This document shows positions 16,513-26,280 of a stretch of DNA of 64,000 bases, piece by piece (position 1 is the stretch's first letter; each line of letters begins with the position of its first letter). Made by a program: the position numbers and the translations under genes. Source of the stretch: MED-G78 sp964275345 (GTDB taxonomy: Bacteria; Pseudomonadota; Gammaproteobacteria; Magnimaribacterales; D2472); assembly GCA_964275345.1 (NCBI GenBank), contig CAXYBK010000003.1:372001-436000 (forward strand). The letters are read 5' to 3'. The notes below the pieces were generated by a model that was not told the origin of the DNA, searched no databases, and saw nothing but the letters and a program-made list of their open reading frames with translations.

Positions 16513-16531
16513 ATGTTTACAGTGTTAACAT
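16513..16531. promoter_or_regulatory. TetR-type operator copy in front of tolC
   Basis: ATGTTTACAGTGTTAACAT is a near-perfect 19-bp inverted repeat. It differs at one position from the reverse complement of the operator at 49902-49920 in front of the RND pump. It lies 51-69 bp upstream of tolC and overlaps the -10 of the predicted promoter. A second perfect palindrome, GTGTTAA-CAT-TTAACAC (16522-16538), overlaps it. Confidence 0.7.
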
Positions 16532-16559
16532 TTAACACCTTTTGACTATAGATTGTCAA
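16530..16559 (-). promoter_or_regulatory. Predicted tolC promoter
   Basis: On the minus strand a perfect TTGACA (16559-16554) is separated by 18 bp from TTAAAT (16535-16530, 4 of 6 matches to TATAAT). The operator begins within this -10 and extends towards tolC, which is a repression geometry. Confidence 0.5.
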
Positions 16560-16720
16560 TAAAGGCTTTTTTCAAGATATCTTTTACTAAAAAGGTAAGA
16601 ATTAATACTAATTATTAAAAGTTATTTACTGATCTTAGAGTAGAATATCATCAATAAGTTCAATCAATTAAATTATGATTCAAACAGAACAAGTTTCACT
16701 AACATACAAGGTAAAGTAAG

Positions 16721-18613
16721 TTGAGTAAAAGTTCATATGATTCTAAAGCCATCGAAGTTTTATCAGGCTTAGATCCAGTAAGAAAAAGACCTGGAATGTA
16801 CACGGATACAAGTTGTCCAAACCACCTCATTCAAGAAGTCTTGGATAATTCAGTAGATGAAGCTTTATCTGGCCATTGCTCCAAGATAAAAATAACTTTA
16901 TGTAAAGATGGTTTTATTCAAATTACTGATGACGGAAGAGGGATGCCAGTAGATATTCATCCTGAGCATAAGGTTTCCGGAGTGGAGCTTATTATGTGCA
17001 AGCTTCATGCTGGCGCTAAATTTTCAGGCAAGGAATATAATTTCTCAGGTGGCTTGCATGGAGTAGGAGTATCTGTGGTAAATGCATTATCAGCTGAACT
17101 TGAAGTTAAAATAAGAAGAGATTCAAAAGAATTTCAAATTGATTTTGCAGATGGAGAAAAAACTAAAGAACTTCATCAAATTGGTGAAGTGGGAGTCCAA
17201 AATTCTGGAACAACTATAAGGTTTCTTCCAAATAGTAGTTATTTTGAATCAGATAAAATACAGAAAAAACATCTCAAACACTTATTAAAAGCTAAAGCTG
17301 TTTTGTGTCCAGGACTTCAGATAGACTTTTTAGACGAAAAAAAATCAGAAAAAATTAGATGGCTATATGAAGATGGTTTAAGCAGCTATTTATCTGAATC
17401 ATCTTTAGATGTGGATTTATTAATAGATGAATCTATTATTTGTTCGAAATCTTCAGATGCCCAAGAGGTAGAATTTGCAATAAATTGGTCAAAAAATCCT
17501 AGAAAAGAGTTATTGAATGAGACATACGTTAATTTAATTCCAACCCTACAAGGAGGATCTCACTTTAACGGTTTTAAGTCTGGTTTATTGGAAGCTTTAA
17601 AAGAATTTTGTGAGTATAGAAACTTATTACCTAAAGGATTAAAAATAGTTGCAGATGATGTCATCAGCAATTCAATTTTTGTAATTTCTTCAAAACTTCA
17701 GAATCCTCAATTTGCTGGGCAGACTAAAGAAAGATTAGATTCAAAAGATCATATGTCCTTTGTAAGTTCAGTTACCAAGGATGTATTGAGTATTTGGTTT
17801 AACAAGCATACTGAGGAAGGTGAAAAAATAGCTGAATTAGCTATTAACTCTGCTCAACTAAGAGCAAAAGCCTCAAAAACTGTTGAAAGAAAAAAATCAT
17901 TTAAAGGCCCAGCTCTCCCAGGAAAATTATCAGATTGCAATAGCGAAGATCTTAATAAAACTGAATTATTTTTAGTAGAAGGCGATTCAGCTGGAGGATC
18001 AGCAAAGCAAGCCAGAGAAAGATCTTTTCAAGCAATCATGCCTTTAAGAGGAAAGATCTTAAACACCTGGGAATTAGAAAGTGCAGAAATAATTAAATCT
18101 CAAGAGATTAAGAATCTTTCTACAGCTATAGGAGTACTTCCTGGAAACCCAGATATTAGCGCTCTTAGGTATGGAAAAATTTGTATATTAGCTGATGCTG
18201 ATTCTGATGGTTTACATATAGCAACATTATTATGTGCACTATTTTTACAGCACTACAAGCCTCTTGTTCAAGAGGGAAGAATATATGTTTCGATGCCGCC
18301 TTTATACAGAATTGATTGCGCTAAAGAGGTTTTTTATGCCCTTGATGACTCTCAAAGAGATACTATAGTAAAAGACTTAAAATCTAGAAAAGGGAAACCT
18401 AAAATTAATATTCAAAGATTTAAAGGGCTTGGAGAAATGAACCCATCACAATTGCGAGAAACTGTAATGGATCCTGCAACAAGACAATTAGTCAGTCTAA
18501 CCATTTCACCAAATGATAATGCAAATTCAGTTATGGATTTACTATTAGCAAAGAAAAGAGCTCCTGATAGAAAAGAGTGGCTTGAAAAAAAAGGAAGCCT
18601 AGCAAAAGTTTAA
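16721..18613 (+). CDS. parE: DNA topoisomerase IV subunit B
   Basis: A 630-residue type IIA topoisomerase ATPase subunit. The GHKL ATP site is spread over EVLDNSVDEA, DDGRGMPVDIH and GGLHGVGVSVVNALS. The Toprim region has LVEGDSAGGSA and ADADSDGLHI. The C-terminus RAPDRKEWLEKKG is ParE-like, and the length fits ParE rather than the longer GyrB. With ParC it decatenates daughter chromosomes. The start is TTG, preceded by an AAGG-type ribosome site. parC begins 4 bp after the stop. The 258-bp region upstream is shared with divergent tolC; apart from the tolC promoter and operator I see only AT-rich DNA there. Confidence 0.96.
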   Translation: MSKSSYDSKAIEVLSGLDPVRKRPGMYTDTSCPNHLIQEVLDNSVDEALSGHCSKIKITLCKDGFIQITDDGRGMPVDIHPEHKVSGVELIMCKLHAGAKFSGKEYNFSGGLHGVGVSVVNALSAELEVKIRRDSKEFQIDFADGEKTKELHQIGEVGVQNSGTTIRFLPNSSYFESDKIQKKHLKHLLKAKAVLCPGLQIDFLDEKKSEKIRWLYEDGLSSYLSESSLDVDLLIDESIICSKSSDAQEVEFAINWSKNPRKELLNETYVNLIPTLQGGSHFNGFKSGLLEALKEFCEYRNLLPKGLKIVADDVISNSIFVISSKLQNPQFAGQTKERLDSKDHMSFVSSVTKDVLSIWFNKHTEEGEKIAELAINSAQLRAKASKTVERKKSFKGPALPGKLSDCNSEDLNKTELFLVEGDSAGGSAKQARERSFQAIMPLRGKILNTWELESAEIIKSQEIKNLSTAIGVLPGNPDISALRYGKICILADADSDGLHIATLLCALFLQHYKPLVQEGRIYVSMPPLYRIDCAKEVFYALDDSQRDTIVKDLKSRKGKPKINIQRFKGLGEMNPSQLRETVMDPATRQLVSLTISPNDNANSVMDLLLAKKRAPDRKEWLEKKGSLAKV

Positions 18614-18617
18614 AACT

Positions 18618-20879
18618 ATGAAAGCAGAAGACAAGAATCAATCAATAAGCTTAAAAAAGTATGCAGAAGAGTCGTACCTTAATTATGCTATGTACGTCAT
18701 CTTGGATAGAGCTCTTCCTAATATAGGTGATGGACTCAAGCCGGTACAAAGAAGAATACTTTATGCCATGTCAGAGCTTGGTCTTAATTCGGGAGCAAAA
18801 TATAAAAAATCGGCTAGAACAGTTGGTGATGTAATTGGAAAATTTCATCCTCATGGAGACAGCGCAGCTTATGAGGCTATGGTATTGATGGCACAAAATT
18901 TTTCATTTAGATATCCATTGGTAGATGGTCAAGGCAATTGGGGCTCTCAAGATGATCCTAAATCTTTTGCTGCAATGAGATATACAGAATCAAAACTTAC
19001 TAAGTTTGCTAGTTTATTGCTCGAAGAACTAAAATTTGGAACAGTTGATTGGCAACCTAATTTTGACGGCTCGCTTTTAGAACCAATAATTTTTCCAGCA
19101 AAAGTACCCTCAATTCTTTTAAATGGGACTTCTGGTATTGCTGTCGGCATGGCAACAGACATCCCTTCTCACAATCTAAACGAAGTCATAGATGCAACTG
19201 TTCATATGCTAGAGAATCCCTCTGCAGATTTAACAGCAATCTTAAAGCATATTAAAGGACCAGACTTTTCTAACGGAGCCAAATTAATCGTTAGCGACGA
19301 AGAGTTAAATGAAATTTATACGACTGGAAAAGGTGGTTATAAAATTCAAGCCAAATGGACTAAAGAAGATAATCAAATCATTATCAATGCTCTTCCTTAT
19401 CAAGCTTCAGGTGCAAAAATATTAGAACAAATTGCAGACCAAATGCAAAATAAAAAAATTCCAATGGTTGTTGATCTAACTGACGAAGGTGATCACGAGG
19501 AACCAATAAGACTTGCTATCACCATGAAATCAAATAGAGTAAATCCTGATGATCTAATGAATCATCTTTTTGCATCTACAGACCTCCAAAAAAGTTATAG
19601 AGCCAATATGAACCTTATTTCACTCAAAGGTGGCCCAAAAGTTTTTTCACTTGTTGAGCTAATAAAAGAGTGGCTTGTTTTTAGAAAGAATACTGTTACA
19701 AGAAAATTAGAGCACAGGCTTGATCAAGTAAATGACAGACTTCATATAGTTGAAGGTCTTCTTATCGTTTACCTTGATTTAGATATGGTAATAAAGATTA
19801 TTCGCGAGTCTGATGAACCAAAACCAGAAATTATTAAATACTTTAAGATTTCTGAGATTCAAGCTAATGCAATTTTAGAAATTAAACTAAGACAACTAGC
19901 TAAATTAGAGCAAATTAAATTAGAAGAAGAAAAGTCTATGTTAGTAGATGAGCAGAAAGAAATTGAAAAGATCCTTGGCTCATCAAGCAGATTAAAAACT
20001 TTAATTAAAAAAGAGCTTTTAGAAATTAAAGCTGAGTATGGCGATGATAGAAACTCTCCTATTGAAGCATCATCTAGTGCAAAAGTTTTTTCTGAGGAAG
20101 AGACTCTTGTAACTGAGCCTATTACAGTTATTTTATCTTCAGCTGGCTGGATAAGAAGTGCCAAAGGCCATGAAATTGATCCTACATCATTGAATTATCG
20201 TGGCGATGATTCTTTACAAGACTTCTGCAGAGGTCGAAATAATCAAAATGCAGTTTTTTTAGATTCTCAAGGAAAAGCATATTCTATAGCGGGGCATACG
20301 CTTCCATCTGCTCGAGGTCTTGGAGATCCAATCACTGGAAGAGTTTCTGCAGATTCTGGTGTAGAGTTCATGTCAACACTAATTGGAAATGAAGAAGAGA
20401 AATTTATGATAACTAATTCAGCCGGCTATGGTTATGTATCTGAATTTAAAAATATGGTCTCCTCAAAAAAATCAGGCAAAGCATTTATGAAACTTCCACA
20501 AGGAGCCAAGATGCTTAAGGCATTAAAGGTAGAAGATGATCATAGGTTTATAGTTGCAGCTTCAAATATAGGAAGGCTTCTCATTTTCCCTTTATCAGAA
20601 TTACCAATACTACCGAAGGGCAAAGGTAATAAAGTTGTAAATATTCCTAAAGTAAAGTTTGAATCTGGTGAGGAGTTTATGAGTCACATAGCTCTTCTAG
20701 CTGACACAAGCAGCTTAAGAATAGAGAGTGGAAAAAGATTTTTAACTTTAAAGATAAAGGATCTTGAAAACTACATTTCTTCTCGAGCAAAAAGAGGAAA
20801 TATGCTCCCTCAAGGCTATAGAAAAGTTGATTCTATGTCAGAAGAAATAGATTCTAAGCTTTCTGAAGTTGAGCAATAG
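18618..20879 (+). CDS. parC: DNA topoisomerase IV subunit A
   Basis: A 753-residue breakage-reunion subunit, same length as typical ParC. The quinolone-resistance region reads KFHPHGDSAAYEAMVLMAQ; Ser82 and Glu86 correspond to the sensitive E. coli Ser80 and Glu84, so no classic resistance substitution is present. The catalytic tyrosine is Tyr122 in AAMRYTESKL. The C-terminal beta-propeller region is shorter than in GyrA and lacks an obvious GyrA-box. It forms a heterotetramer with ParE. Its 3' end overlaps the convergent aminotransferase gene by 26 bp. Confidence 0.96.
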   Translation: MKAEDKNQSISLKKYAEESYLNYAMYVILDRALPNIGDGLKPVQRRILYAMSELGLNSGAKYKKSARTVGDVIGKFHPHGDSAAYEAMVLMAQNFSFRYPLVDGQGNWGSQDDPKSFAAMRYTESKLTKFASLLLEELKFGTVDWQPNFDGSLLEPIIFPAKVPSILLNGTSGIAVGMATDIPSHNLNEVIDATVHMLENPSADLTAILKHIKGPDFSNGAKLIVSDEELNEIYTTGKGGYKIQAKWTKEDNQIIINALPYQASGAKILEQIADQMQNKKIPMVVDLTDEGDHEEPIRLAITMKSNRVNPDDLMNHLFASTDLQKSYRANMNLISLKGGPKVFSLVELIKEWLVFRKNTVTRKLEHRLDQVNDRLHIVEGLLIVYLDLDMVIKIIRESDEPKPEIIKYFKISEIQANAILEIKLRQLAKLEQIKLEEEKSMLVDEQKEIEKILGSSSRLKTLIKKELLEIKAEYGDDRNSPIEASSSAKVFSEEETLVTEPITVILSSAGWIRSAKGHEIDPTSLNYRGDDSLQDFCRGRNNQNAVFLDSQGKAYSIAGHTLPSARGLGDPITGRVSADSGVEFMSTLIGNEEEKFMITNSAGYGYVSEFKNMVSSKKSGKAFMKLPQGAKMLKALKVEDDHRFIVAASNIGRLLIFPLSELPILPKGKGNKVVNIPKVKFESGEEFMSHIALLADTSSLRIESGKRFLTLKIKDLENYISSRAKRGNMLPQGYRKVDSMSEEIDSKLSEVEQ

Positions 20880-22056
20880 ACTTTTCTAAAATATCTAACC
20901 CAGAATTAATTAATTTATCTTCAATGATTAGGCTTGGAGCAATTCTAATAGTATTGTTATTTGCTTTAAGAACCATTAAACCATTCTTATAACACTGTTG
21001 AAGAACTGTATCTAAATTAACTGAATCAGTAACATTTAATTTACATCCAATCCAAAGACCAGCAGTATTAATTCTTTCAAAACATTTTAGATTTGCATTT
21101 ATCATATTTAATTTTTTTATAAATATTTTTTCTTTTTTCTTAACATTTGCTAGCAGTCTTTTTTTAGAAATAGTATTTATTACTTCAAGAGCAATAGAGC
21201 ATGCTAACGGGTTTCCACCATAGGTGGTTCCATGAGTTCCAACTTGCATAGATTCTGCGATATGATTTTTTGTAAGAATAGCGCCAATAGGAAATCCATT
21301 TCCTAAACCTTTTGCAGAGGTTACGATATCTGGCTTTATATTAAATTGTTCATAAGCAAATAAAGTACCAGTTCTTCCTACTCCTGACTGAACTTCGTCA
21401 ATAATAATAAGGGCATTATTTTCTTTGCAAAGTTTTTTTATTCTAGCTATAAAAGGTTTCTTAGCTTTAATTATCCCTGCCTCACCTTGAACTAGTTCAA
21501 TTACAACTGCTGCAGTTTTTTTATTAATTATTTTTTCTAGGCCTTCAATTTCATTGTAAGGATGATGATTTATACCTGCTGGCATAGGTCCAAAACCATT
21601 AATCATTCTGTCTGAACCATTTAATGCAATTGTCATCATAGTTCTTCCATGAAATGCATCAGCAAAGGCTACTATTTCATTTTTACTCTTTCCATATTTT
21701 AAGTTTGCATATTTTCTTGCTGTCTTCACAGCAGCTTCCATTGCTTCAGCACCTGAATTTGCAAAAAAAACCTTATCAGCAAAGGTATGTTTGCAAAGTG
21801 TTTTAGCTAAATTTAGAGCTGGAGCATTAGTCATAGCATTTGATAAGTGCCAAACCTTTTTTGATTGTTCATTTAGTACTTTCACTAGAGGAGGGTAGCA
21901 ATGACCAAGATTTGTAACAGCTATTCCTGATGCAAAGTCTATGTATTTTTTATTTTTACTATCCCAAACAATTGATCCTTTCCCCTTAACTGGAATAAAA
22001 TGAGCCGGATTATATACAGGCATCATATAATCATTGAATTGTTTTCTTGTAACCAT
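20854..22056 (-). CDS. argD: Class III aminotransferase, acetylornithine aminotransferase-like
   Basis: A 400-residue PLP-dependent class III (subgroup II) aminotransferase. Features are FANSGAEAMEAAVKTARKY (98-116), IIDEVQSGVGRTG (218-230) with the PLP-binding Asp, and SAKGLGNGFPIGA with the Schiff-base Lys249. The GTTYGGNPLAC segment follows. Length and motifs fit ArgD, which makes N-acetylornithine in arginine synthesis and can act on succinyl-diaminopimelate. Related 4-aminobutyrate or ornithine aminotransferases are not fully excluded. No other arg genes are nearby. It converges on parC and is divergent from the DUF2244 gene. Confidence 0.83.
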   Translation of the reverse strand: MVTRKQFNDYMMPVYNPAHFIPVKGKGSIVWDSKNKKYIDFASGIAVTNLGHCYPPLVKVLNEQSKKVWHLSNAMTNAPALNLAKTLCKHTFADKVFFANSGAEAMEAAVKTARKYANLKYGKSKNEIVAFADAFHGRTMMTIALNGSDRMINGFGPMPAGINHHPYNEIEGLEKIINKKTAAVVIELVQGEAGIIKAKKPFIARIKKLCKENNALIIIDEVQSGVGRTGTLFAYEQFNIKPDIVTSAKGLGNGFPIGAILTKNHIAESMQVGTHGTTYGGNPLACSIALEVINTISKKRLLANVKKKEKIFIKKLNMINANLKCFERINTAGLWIGCKLNVTDSVNLDTVLQQCYKNGLMVLKANNNTIRIAPSLIIEDKLINSGLDILEKSIAQLQKA

Positions 22057-22069
22057 ATCTAAATTATAC

Positions 22070-22561
22070 GTGATTTCAGTAAAAAAAATTAACGAAAAAA
22101 ACTTTGAAATATTAATTAAACCTAATAGTTCTCTAAATGGATGGCAAAGAGTATTTTTTCTTCTAAGTATCTTTATATTATGTGGAGGTATAGCTGTAAT
22201 ATTTTACTTTGTGGGTGCAACCATGATCTTACCTTTTGCAGGTATTGAGCTAGCAGCGGTTTTCTTGGCCTTTTATTTAAACTTTAAGTGGAGTGAACAA
22301 AAAGAACTAGTAACTTTATCTTTAGATCATGTTGTTGTAGAAAAGGGGCGTAATCAAAAAGAATATACATGGAAAGAATTTAGAACATTCACGGCTTTTG
22401 AGATAAATAAAAATAAAAAAGATGAAATTAATCTTGGTTTTAAATCAAAAGGCCAAGCGGTATTAATTGGTGACTTTCTTAATAATGATGATAAAGAAGA
22501 ACTTCAATATCAAATATCACAAATTATTAATCACTTAAATACATTAAATCCAACGCTTTAA
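22070..22561 (+). CDS. DUF2244 family membrane protein
   Basis: A 163-residue protein matching the DUF2244 layout: a short N-terminal strand region with PNSSLNGWQRVFF, two adjacent membrane helices (about 32-50 and 55-75), a FKWSEQKELVTLS junction and a C-terminal soluble domain. I chose the GTG at 22070 rather than an earlier in-frame TTG/ATG-type start at 22034, because the longer form would overlap the divergent aminotransferase and add a non-family N-terminus. The function is unknown; in many proteobacteria it lies near cytochrome oxidase genes, which are not seen here. Its 3' end overlaps the convergent phosphofructokinase by 18 bp. Confidence 0.75.
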   Translation: MISVKKINEKNFEILIKPNSSLNGWQRVFFLLSIFILCGGIAVIFYFVGATMILPFAGIELAAVFLAFYLNFKWSEQKELVTLSLDHVVVEKGRNQKEYTWKEFRTFTAFEINKNKKDEINLGFKSKGQAVLIGDFLNNDDKEELQYQISQIINHLNTLNPTL

Positions 22562-23797
22562 TTTTTTAGTTACTTCAAGCAACTTAAGACTTCCAATCTT
22601 AGGCAAACCTTCTTTGTATGTAATTTCAGCTTCACCTTTAATTAAGGGCTTTAGATATTCCATAGCTTTCTTTGTTATGCCATAGCCATCTTTAGTAATA
22701 AAACTTTTCGGTAATTTTTTTTCGATGTTAGCTATCTTGGATAATGGTGCAGCTTCTATCTTCCATGAATAATTTTTTGTTTTACCCCTTACTATAATCG
22801 GCATAACACTATTCATTCCTCTAACGGCATATTCAATTGCCTTTGCTCCGACAGCTTGAGCCTGCAATAAATCAGTTTTAGAGGAAAGATGACGAGCACT
22901 TCTTTGTAAATAGTCAGGAACAGCCCAATGAGTTTTTAATTTTAGATTACTCGTTACTAAATTTGATAGATAGGGTGCTACACCTCCAAGTTGAGCATGC
23001 CCAAAAGAATCAGTGGTGCTTGATTCAGTTAAAAACTTCCCTTTAGAATTCCTTATACCTTCAGAAGCTACTACTACACAATACCCATCTAGAGCTACAG
23101 ATTTTTTAACTTTGGCCAGAAAATTCTTTTGGTTAAAGTTAATTTCAGGAAATAAGATAATATGAGGAGCATTGGTGTTTTCATTTTTTGCCAAACCTCC
23201 AGCAGCTGCTATCCAGCCTGCATGCCGCCCCATAACTTCAAGAATAAATACTTTTGTGGAGGATTCTGACATTGATTTAAGATCCAAAGAAGCCTCTAAG
23301 GTTGAAGTTGCGATATATTTAGCAACCGAACCAAACCCAGGACAGCAGTCTGTTAGAGCAAGGTCATTATCGACTGTCTTCGGGATAGCAATGCACTTAA
23401 TATCATAACCAACTTTTGCGCCTAGTTTTGATATTTTAAAGGCGGTATCAGCTGAATCATTTCCACCATTATAAAAAAAATATCCAATATCATGGGCTTT
23501 AAATACCTCTATAAGTCTTTCATACTCACTAGCATCTTCATCGTAATTTTTTAATTTATACCTACATGATCCAAAGGCGCCGCCTGGAACTTCCATCAGA
23601 TTTTTTATAGATGACAATGATTCCTTAGAAGTATCTATAAGCTCTTCTCTTAAAGCTCCAATAATTCCATTCTTTCCAGCATAAACTTTTCCAATATGAT
23701 TAGGATATTTTTTAGCTGTAAGAATCAAAGATGCAGCAGTTGCATTAATGACGGAGGTGACTCCACCTGATTGGGCATAAAAAGCATTTCTTTTCAT
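22544..23797 (-). CDS. pfp: Pyrophosphate-dependent 6-phosphofructokinase
   Basis: A 417-residue phosphofructokinase. The N-terminal AQSGGVTSVINA loop, GGNDSADTA (111-119) and PKTVDNDL (139-146) are those of the pyrophosphate-using group. Asp114 blocks the ATP phosphate site, and the Lys of PKT is the pyrophosphate contact. The family then shows GFGSVAKYIA and EVMGRHAGWIAA. It phosphorylates fructose-6-phosphate with PPi, reversibly, so it can serve glycolysis and gluconeogenesis. The gene stands alone, divergent from mpl by 63 bp. Confidence 0.9.
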   Translation of the reverse strand: MKRNAFYAQSGGVTSVINATAASLILTAKKYPNHIGKVYAGKNGIIGALREELIDTSKESLSSIKNLMEVPGGAFGSCRYKLKNYDEDASEYERLIEVFKAHDIGYFFYNGGNDSADTAFKISKLGAKVGYDIKCIAIPKTVDNDLALTDCCPGFGSVAKYIATSTLEASLDLKSMSESSTKVFILEVMGRHAGWIAAAGGLAKNENTNAPHIILFPEINFNQKNFLAKVKKSVALDGYCVVVASEGIRNSKGKFLTESSTTDSFGHAQLGGVAPYLSNLVTSNLKLKTHWAVPDYLQRSARHLSSKTDLLQAQAVGAKAIEYAVRGMNSVMPIIVRGKTKNYSWKIEAAPLSKIANIEKKLPKSFITKDGYGITKKAMEYLKPLIKGEAEITYKEGLPKIGSLKLLEVTKKLKRWI

Positions 23798-23860
23798 TTA
23801 TTTATTTAAAATGTAATTTAGGCTATCGTATCAAAAAGTTCTTAATTAGATAAGTTTTAT

Positions 23861-25165
23861 ATGAAAATACACATACTTGGAATTTGCGGGACCTTCATGG
23901 GGGGGTTGGCTCAAATTTTAAAGGAATCAGGACATGATATTACTGGGGCTGATAAACAGTTTTATCCACCCATGTCTGAACATCTAGAACAATTAAATAT
24001 TAATACCATAGAAGGTTATTCGGTTGAAACTATGCCTGATGCTGATCTATATATTATTGGCAATGCTCTCTCTAGGGGTAATGCTTGTGTAGAATTTATT
24101 TTAGATAAAAAATTATCATTCAAATCGGGCCCAGAAATGCTGGGAGAAATTTTAAAAGATAGAGACGTTATTGCTATATCTGGAACTCATGGAAAAACAT
24201 CAACAGCCTATATGACATGCCATATATTGCTATCACAAGGTTTAGATATTGGATTTTTAGTTGGCGGCATTAGCGACATGATTGATGGCTCAGCTAGGCT
24301 TGGTAAAGATAAATTATTTGTAATAGAAGCAGATGAATATGATTCTGCTTTCTTTGATAAGCGATCTAAATTTATCCACTATTCCCCAAATACTTTAGTT
24401 ATCAACAATATAGAATTTGATCATGCCGACATTTTTAATGATTTAAATGATATTAAAAGACAGTTTCATCATTTAATAAAAATAATTCCAGAAAATGGCA
24501 ACATCATTTACTTTGATGAAGATAAAAATACAATCGATCTATTGAATCAAGGGAGTTGGTCGAATTTGGTTCCTATAGGGCCTAAAAATTTATACCGGAT
24601 TGATGCAAATAATAATATTCATGCACTTGGCACTGATTATTCGTTAGATGGATTTGAAATGTTTGGTGCTCATAATACAAAAAATATACTAGCAGCAATC
24701 ACAGCAGCTAATGTAAATGGAATCTCCATACAAGATTCCGTTAATGCATTAAAAGATTTTAAAGGTATAAAGAGAAGACTCGAACTTAAGTATGAAGATT
24801 CCTCAATGATGATAATAGATGATTTTGCTCATCATCCAACTGCAATACAATATTCAATTGACGCTGTAAAAAATAAATTTAATAACAGTAATGTTCTAGG
24901 TTTAATCGAATTAGGTTCGAATACTATGTCTGATGGAATTCATGGAGATGAAGTCATGATGGCGGCCTCTGCGCTTGATATGTCAGTTTGGCTAGACTCA
25001 AAAGAGGTACTTCCAGATAAATGCTCGAATACATATATTACCGAAGCCCAATGCATAGAATTTATAATAAAAAATATAAATGATTTTGATATTCTTTTAA
25101 TCATGACAAACAAAAATAGCGCAAGGCTATGGGGCCCAATAATTGAACACATTAAAAACAAATAA
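23861..25165 (+). CDS. mpl: UDP-N-acetylmuramate:L-Ala-gamma-D-Glu-meso-DAP ligase
   Basis: A 434-residue Mur-ligase-family enzyme that reattaches the recovered tripeptide to UDP-MurNAc in peptidoglycan recycling. The N-terminus MKIHILGICGTFMGGLA and DKQFYPPMS are specific to Mpl. AISGTHGKTSTAYM is the ATP P-loop, EADEYDSAFFDKRSKF and NNIEFDHADIF are central motifs, and DDFAHHPTAI lies in the C-terminal domain. Slightly shorter than the E. coli protein. It overlaps the next gene by 23 bp. Confidence 0.94.
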   Translation: MKIHILGICGTFMGGLAQILKESGHDITGADKQFYPPMSEHLEQLNINTIEGYSVETMPDADLYIIGNALSRGNACVEFILDKKLSFKSGPEMLGEILKDRDVIAISGTHGKTSTAYMTCHILLSQGLDIGFLVGGISDMIDGSARLGKDKLFVIEADEYDSAFFDKRSKFIHYSPNTLVINNIEFDHADIFNDLNDIKRQFHHLIKIIPENGNIIYFDEDKNTIDLLNQGSWSNLVPIGPKNLYRIDANNNIHALGTDYSLDGFEMFGAHNTKNILAAITAANVNGISIQDSVNALKDFKGIKRRLELKYEDSSMMIIDDFAHHPTAIQYSIDAVKNKFNNSNVLGLIELGSNTMSDGIHGDEVMMAASALDMSVWLDSKEVLPDKCSNTYITEAQCIEFIIKNINDFDILLIMTNKNSARLWGPIIEHIKNK

Positions 25166-25742
25166 ACTTCCTGTATTTCCTTTAGGTCTTGTTGTTCTCC
25201 CAGGGACAATTCAATCACTTCAAATCTTTGAACCAAGATACATTGACATGGTTAAAAAATGTATGCGAGATTCTTCTGGTTTTGTTATTACACTGCAAAG
25301 TAAGTCCGATGGAGATATTGAATTCGGAATTGTAAAACAGGGAACATATGTAGAAATAATAGATTTTAATAATAATCCAAATGGTTTATTAGGCATCACA
25401 GTTAAAGCTGTTAACAAGGTTGCTATAAAAGATATAGTTCAACAAGAAGATGCATTACATATTGCTGAAATTAAACCTCTTACAGATCCACTTGTTGATG
25501 ATCAAGCGCTAATTGCTAAACATCCAGAACTTATAAATATTCTTATTCAATTAAAAGACCATCCTAAAATTAAAGTACTTCCTTTAGAAATAGATTTAAC
25601 ATCTGCAGATTCTGTTGCATACCACTTGGGCGGGTTAATACCTTTAACTTCTCAAGAAAAACAAAGTATTCTCGAGGCATTTGATGCATCGCAACGAATG
25701 AATATTTTATCTAGGTTGATTAATAAATTATCTGAGAAATAA
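25143..25742 (+). CDS. Lon N-terminal (substrate-binding) domain protein
   Basis: A 199-residue stand-alone LON-SB (PUA-like) protein with no ATPase or protease part. The opening LPVFPLGLVVLPGT, then LQIFEPRYIDMV, and later FGIVKQGTYVEI are the standard signature of this family (YcaJ-neighbour/LonN type). The C-terminal helical half ends with LGGLIPLTSQEKQSILEA, as in Lon. The proposed TTG start at 25143 overlaps mpl by 23 bp; no better in-frame start is seen before the conserved LPVFPL. The role is unknown; substrate recognition is inferred from the domain. Confidence 0.82.
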   Translation: MNTLKTNKLPVFPLGLVVLPGTIQSLQIFEPRYIDMVKKCMRDSSGFVITLQSKSDGDIEFGIVKQGTYVEIIDFNNNPNGLLGITVKAVNKVAIKDIVQQEDALHIAEIKPLTDPLVDDQALIAKHPELINILIQLKDHPKIKVLPLEIDLTSADSVAYHLGGLIPLTSQEKQSILEAFDASQRMNILSRLINKLSEK

Positions 25743-25753
25743 ATTACGTAAAT

Positions 25754-26185
25754 CTATATTTTTAGTGGGGCTTTATTAGATTTACTGCGAATCCAATTTA
25801 AACTATTTAAAATTGCCGGATAAGAAACCATTTTTCTTTCTAGTTTAAATTTTCCTGGGTAGTCTACAAACAAGAAGCCTGTAACTATTGTCAATAATCC
25901 CTGACCAGGTAGAACAAGCATCATTAACCCACCAATTATTAAAAAAGCTCCCAAAACATTTTTAATTACCAATATCATTAGTCTTAAAATAGGAGTTTTA
26001 ACTTTCCAGAGCGAAGGATGTCTCGTTTCATGTAAGAAATAATTTTCTGGTATTTGAGCTACAAGCCAACTTATGCCAAGTAGGCTAAAAGTAAATATTA
26101 AAAGTGATGACCCGCCAAGCCACACCAATACTTGAGGATGTTCGCTAAACCAATTAAAAATACTATCTATGAGACCTAATTCCAC
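25754..26185 (-). CDS. PGPGW-type small membrane protein
   Basis: A 143-residue membrane protein with about three helices (roughly 18-40, 66-85, 87-105). The central LMMLVLPGQGLLTIVTGFLFVDYP resembles the PGPGW family (LPGPG motif followed by a short amphipathic region and a basic tail). The proposed start is GTG. Function is unknown. It lies between the Lon-domain gene and rsfS, transcribed away from both, and has only 11 bp to the convergent gene. Confidence 0.6.
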   Translation of the reverse strand: MELGLIDSIFNWFSEHPQVLVWLGGSSLLIFTFSLLGISWLVAQIPENYFLHETRHPSLWKVKTPILRLMILVIKNVLGAFLIIGGLMMLVLPGQGLLTIVTGFLFVDYPGKFKLERKMVSYPAILNSLNWIRSKSNKAPLKI

Positions 26186-26280
26186 TATTAATTTATCTTT
26201 TTAACATATAATGTTTTAGTATATCTTATGACCCTTACTTGTAACTTAATTATCATTCCATCATAAAACTTTAAAAAATC

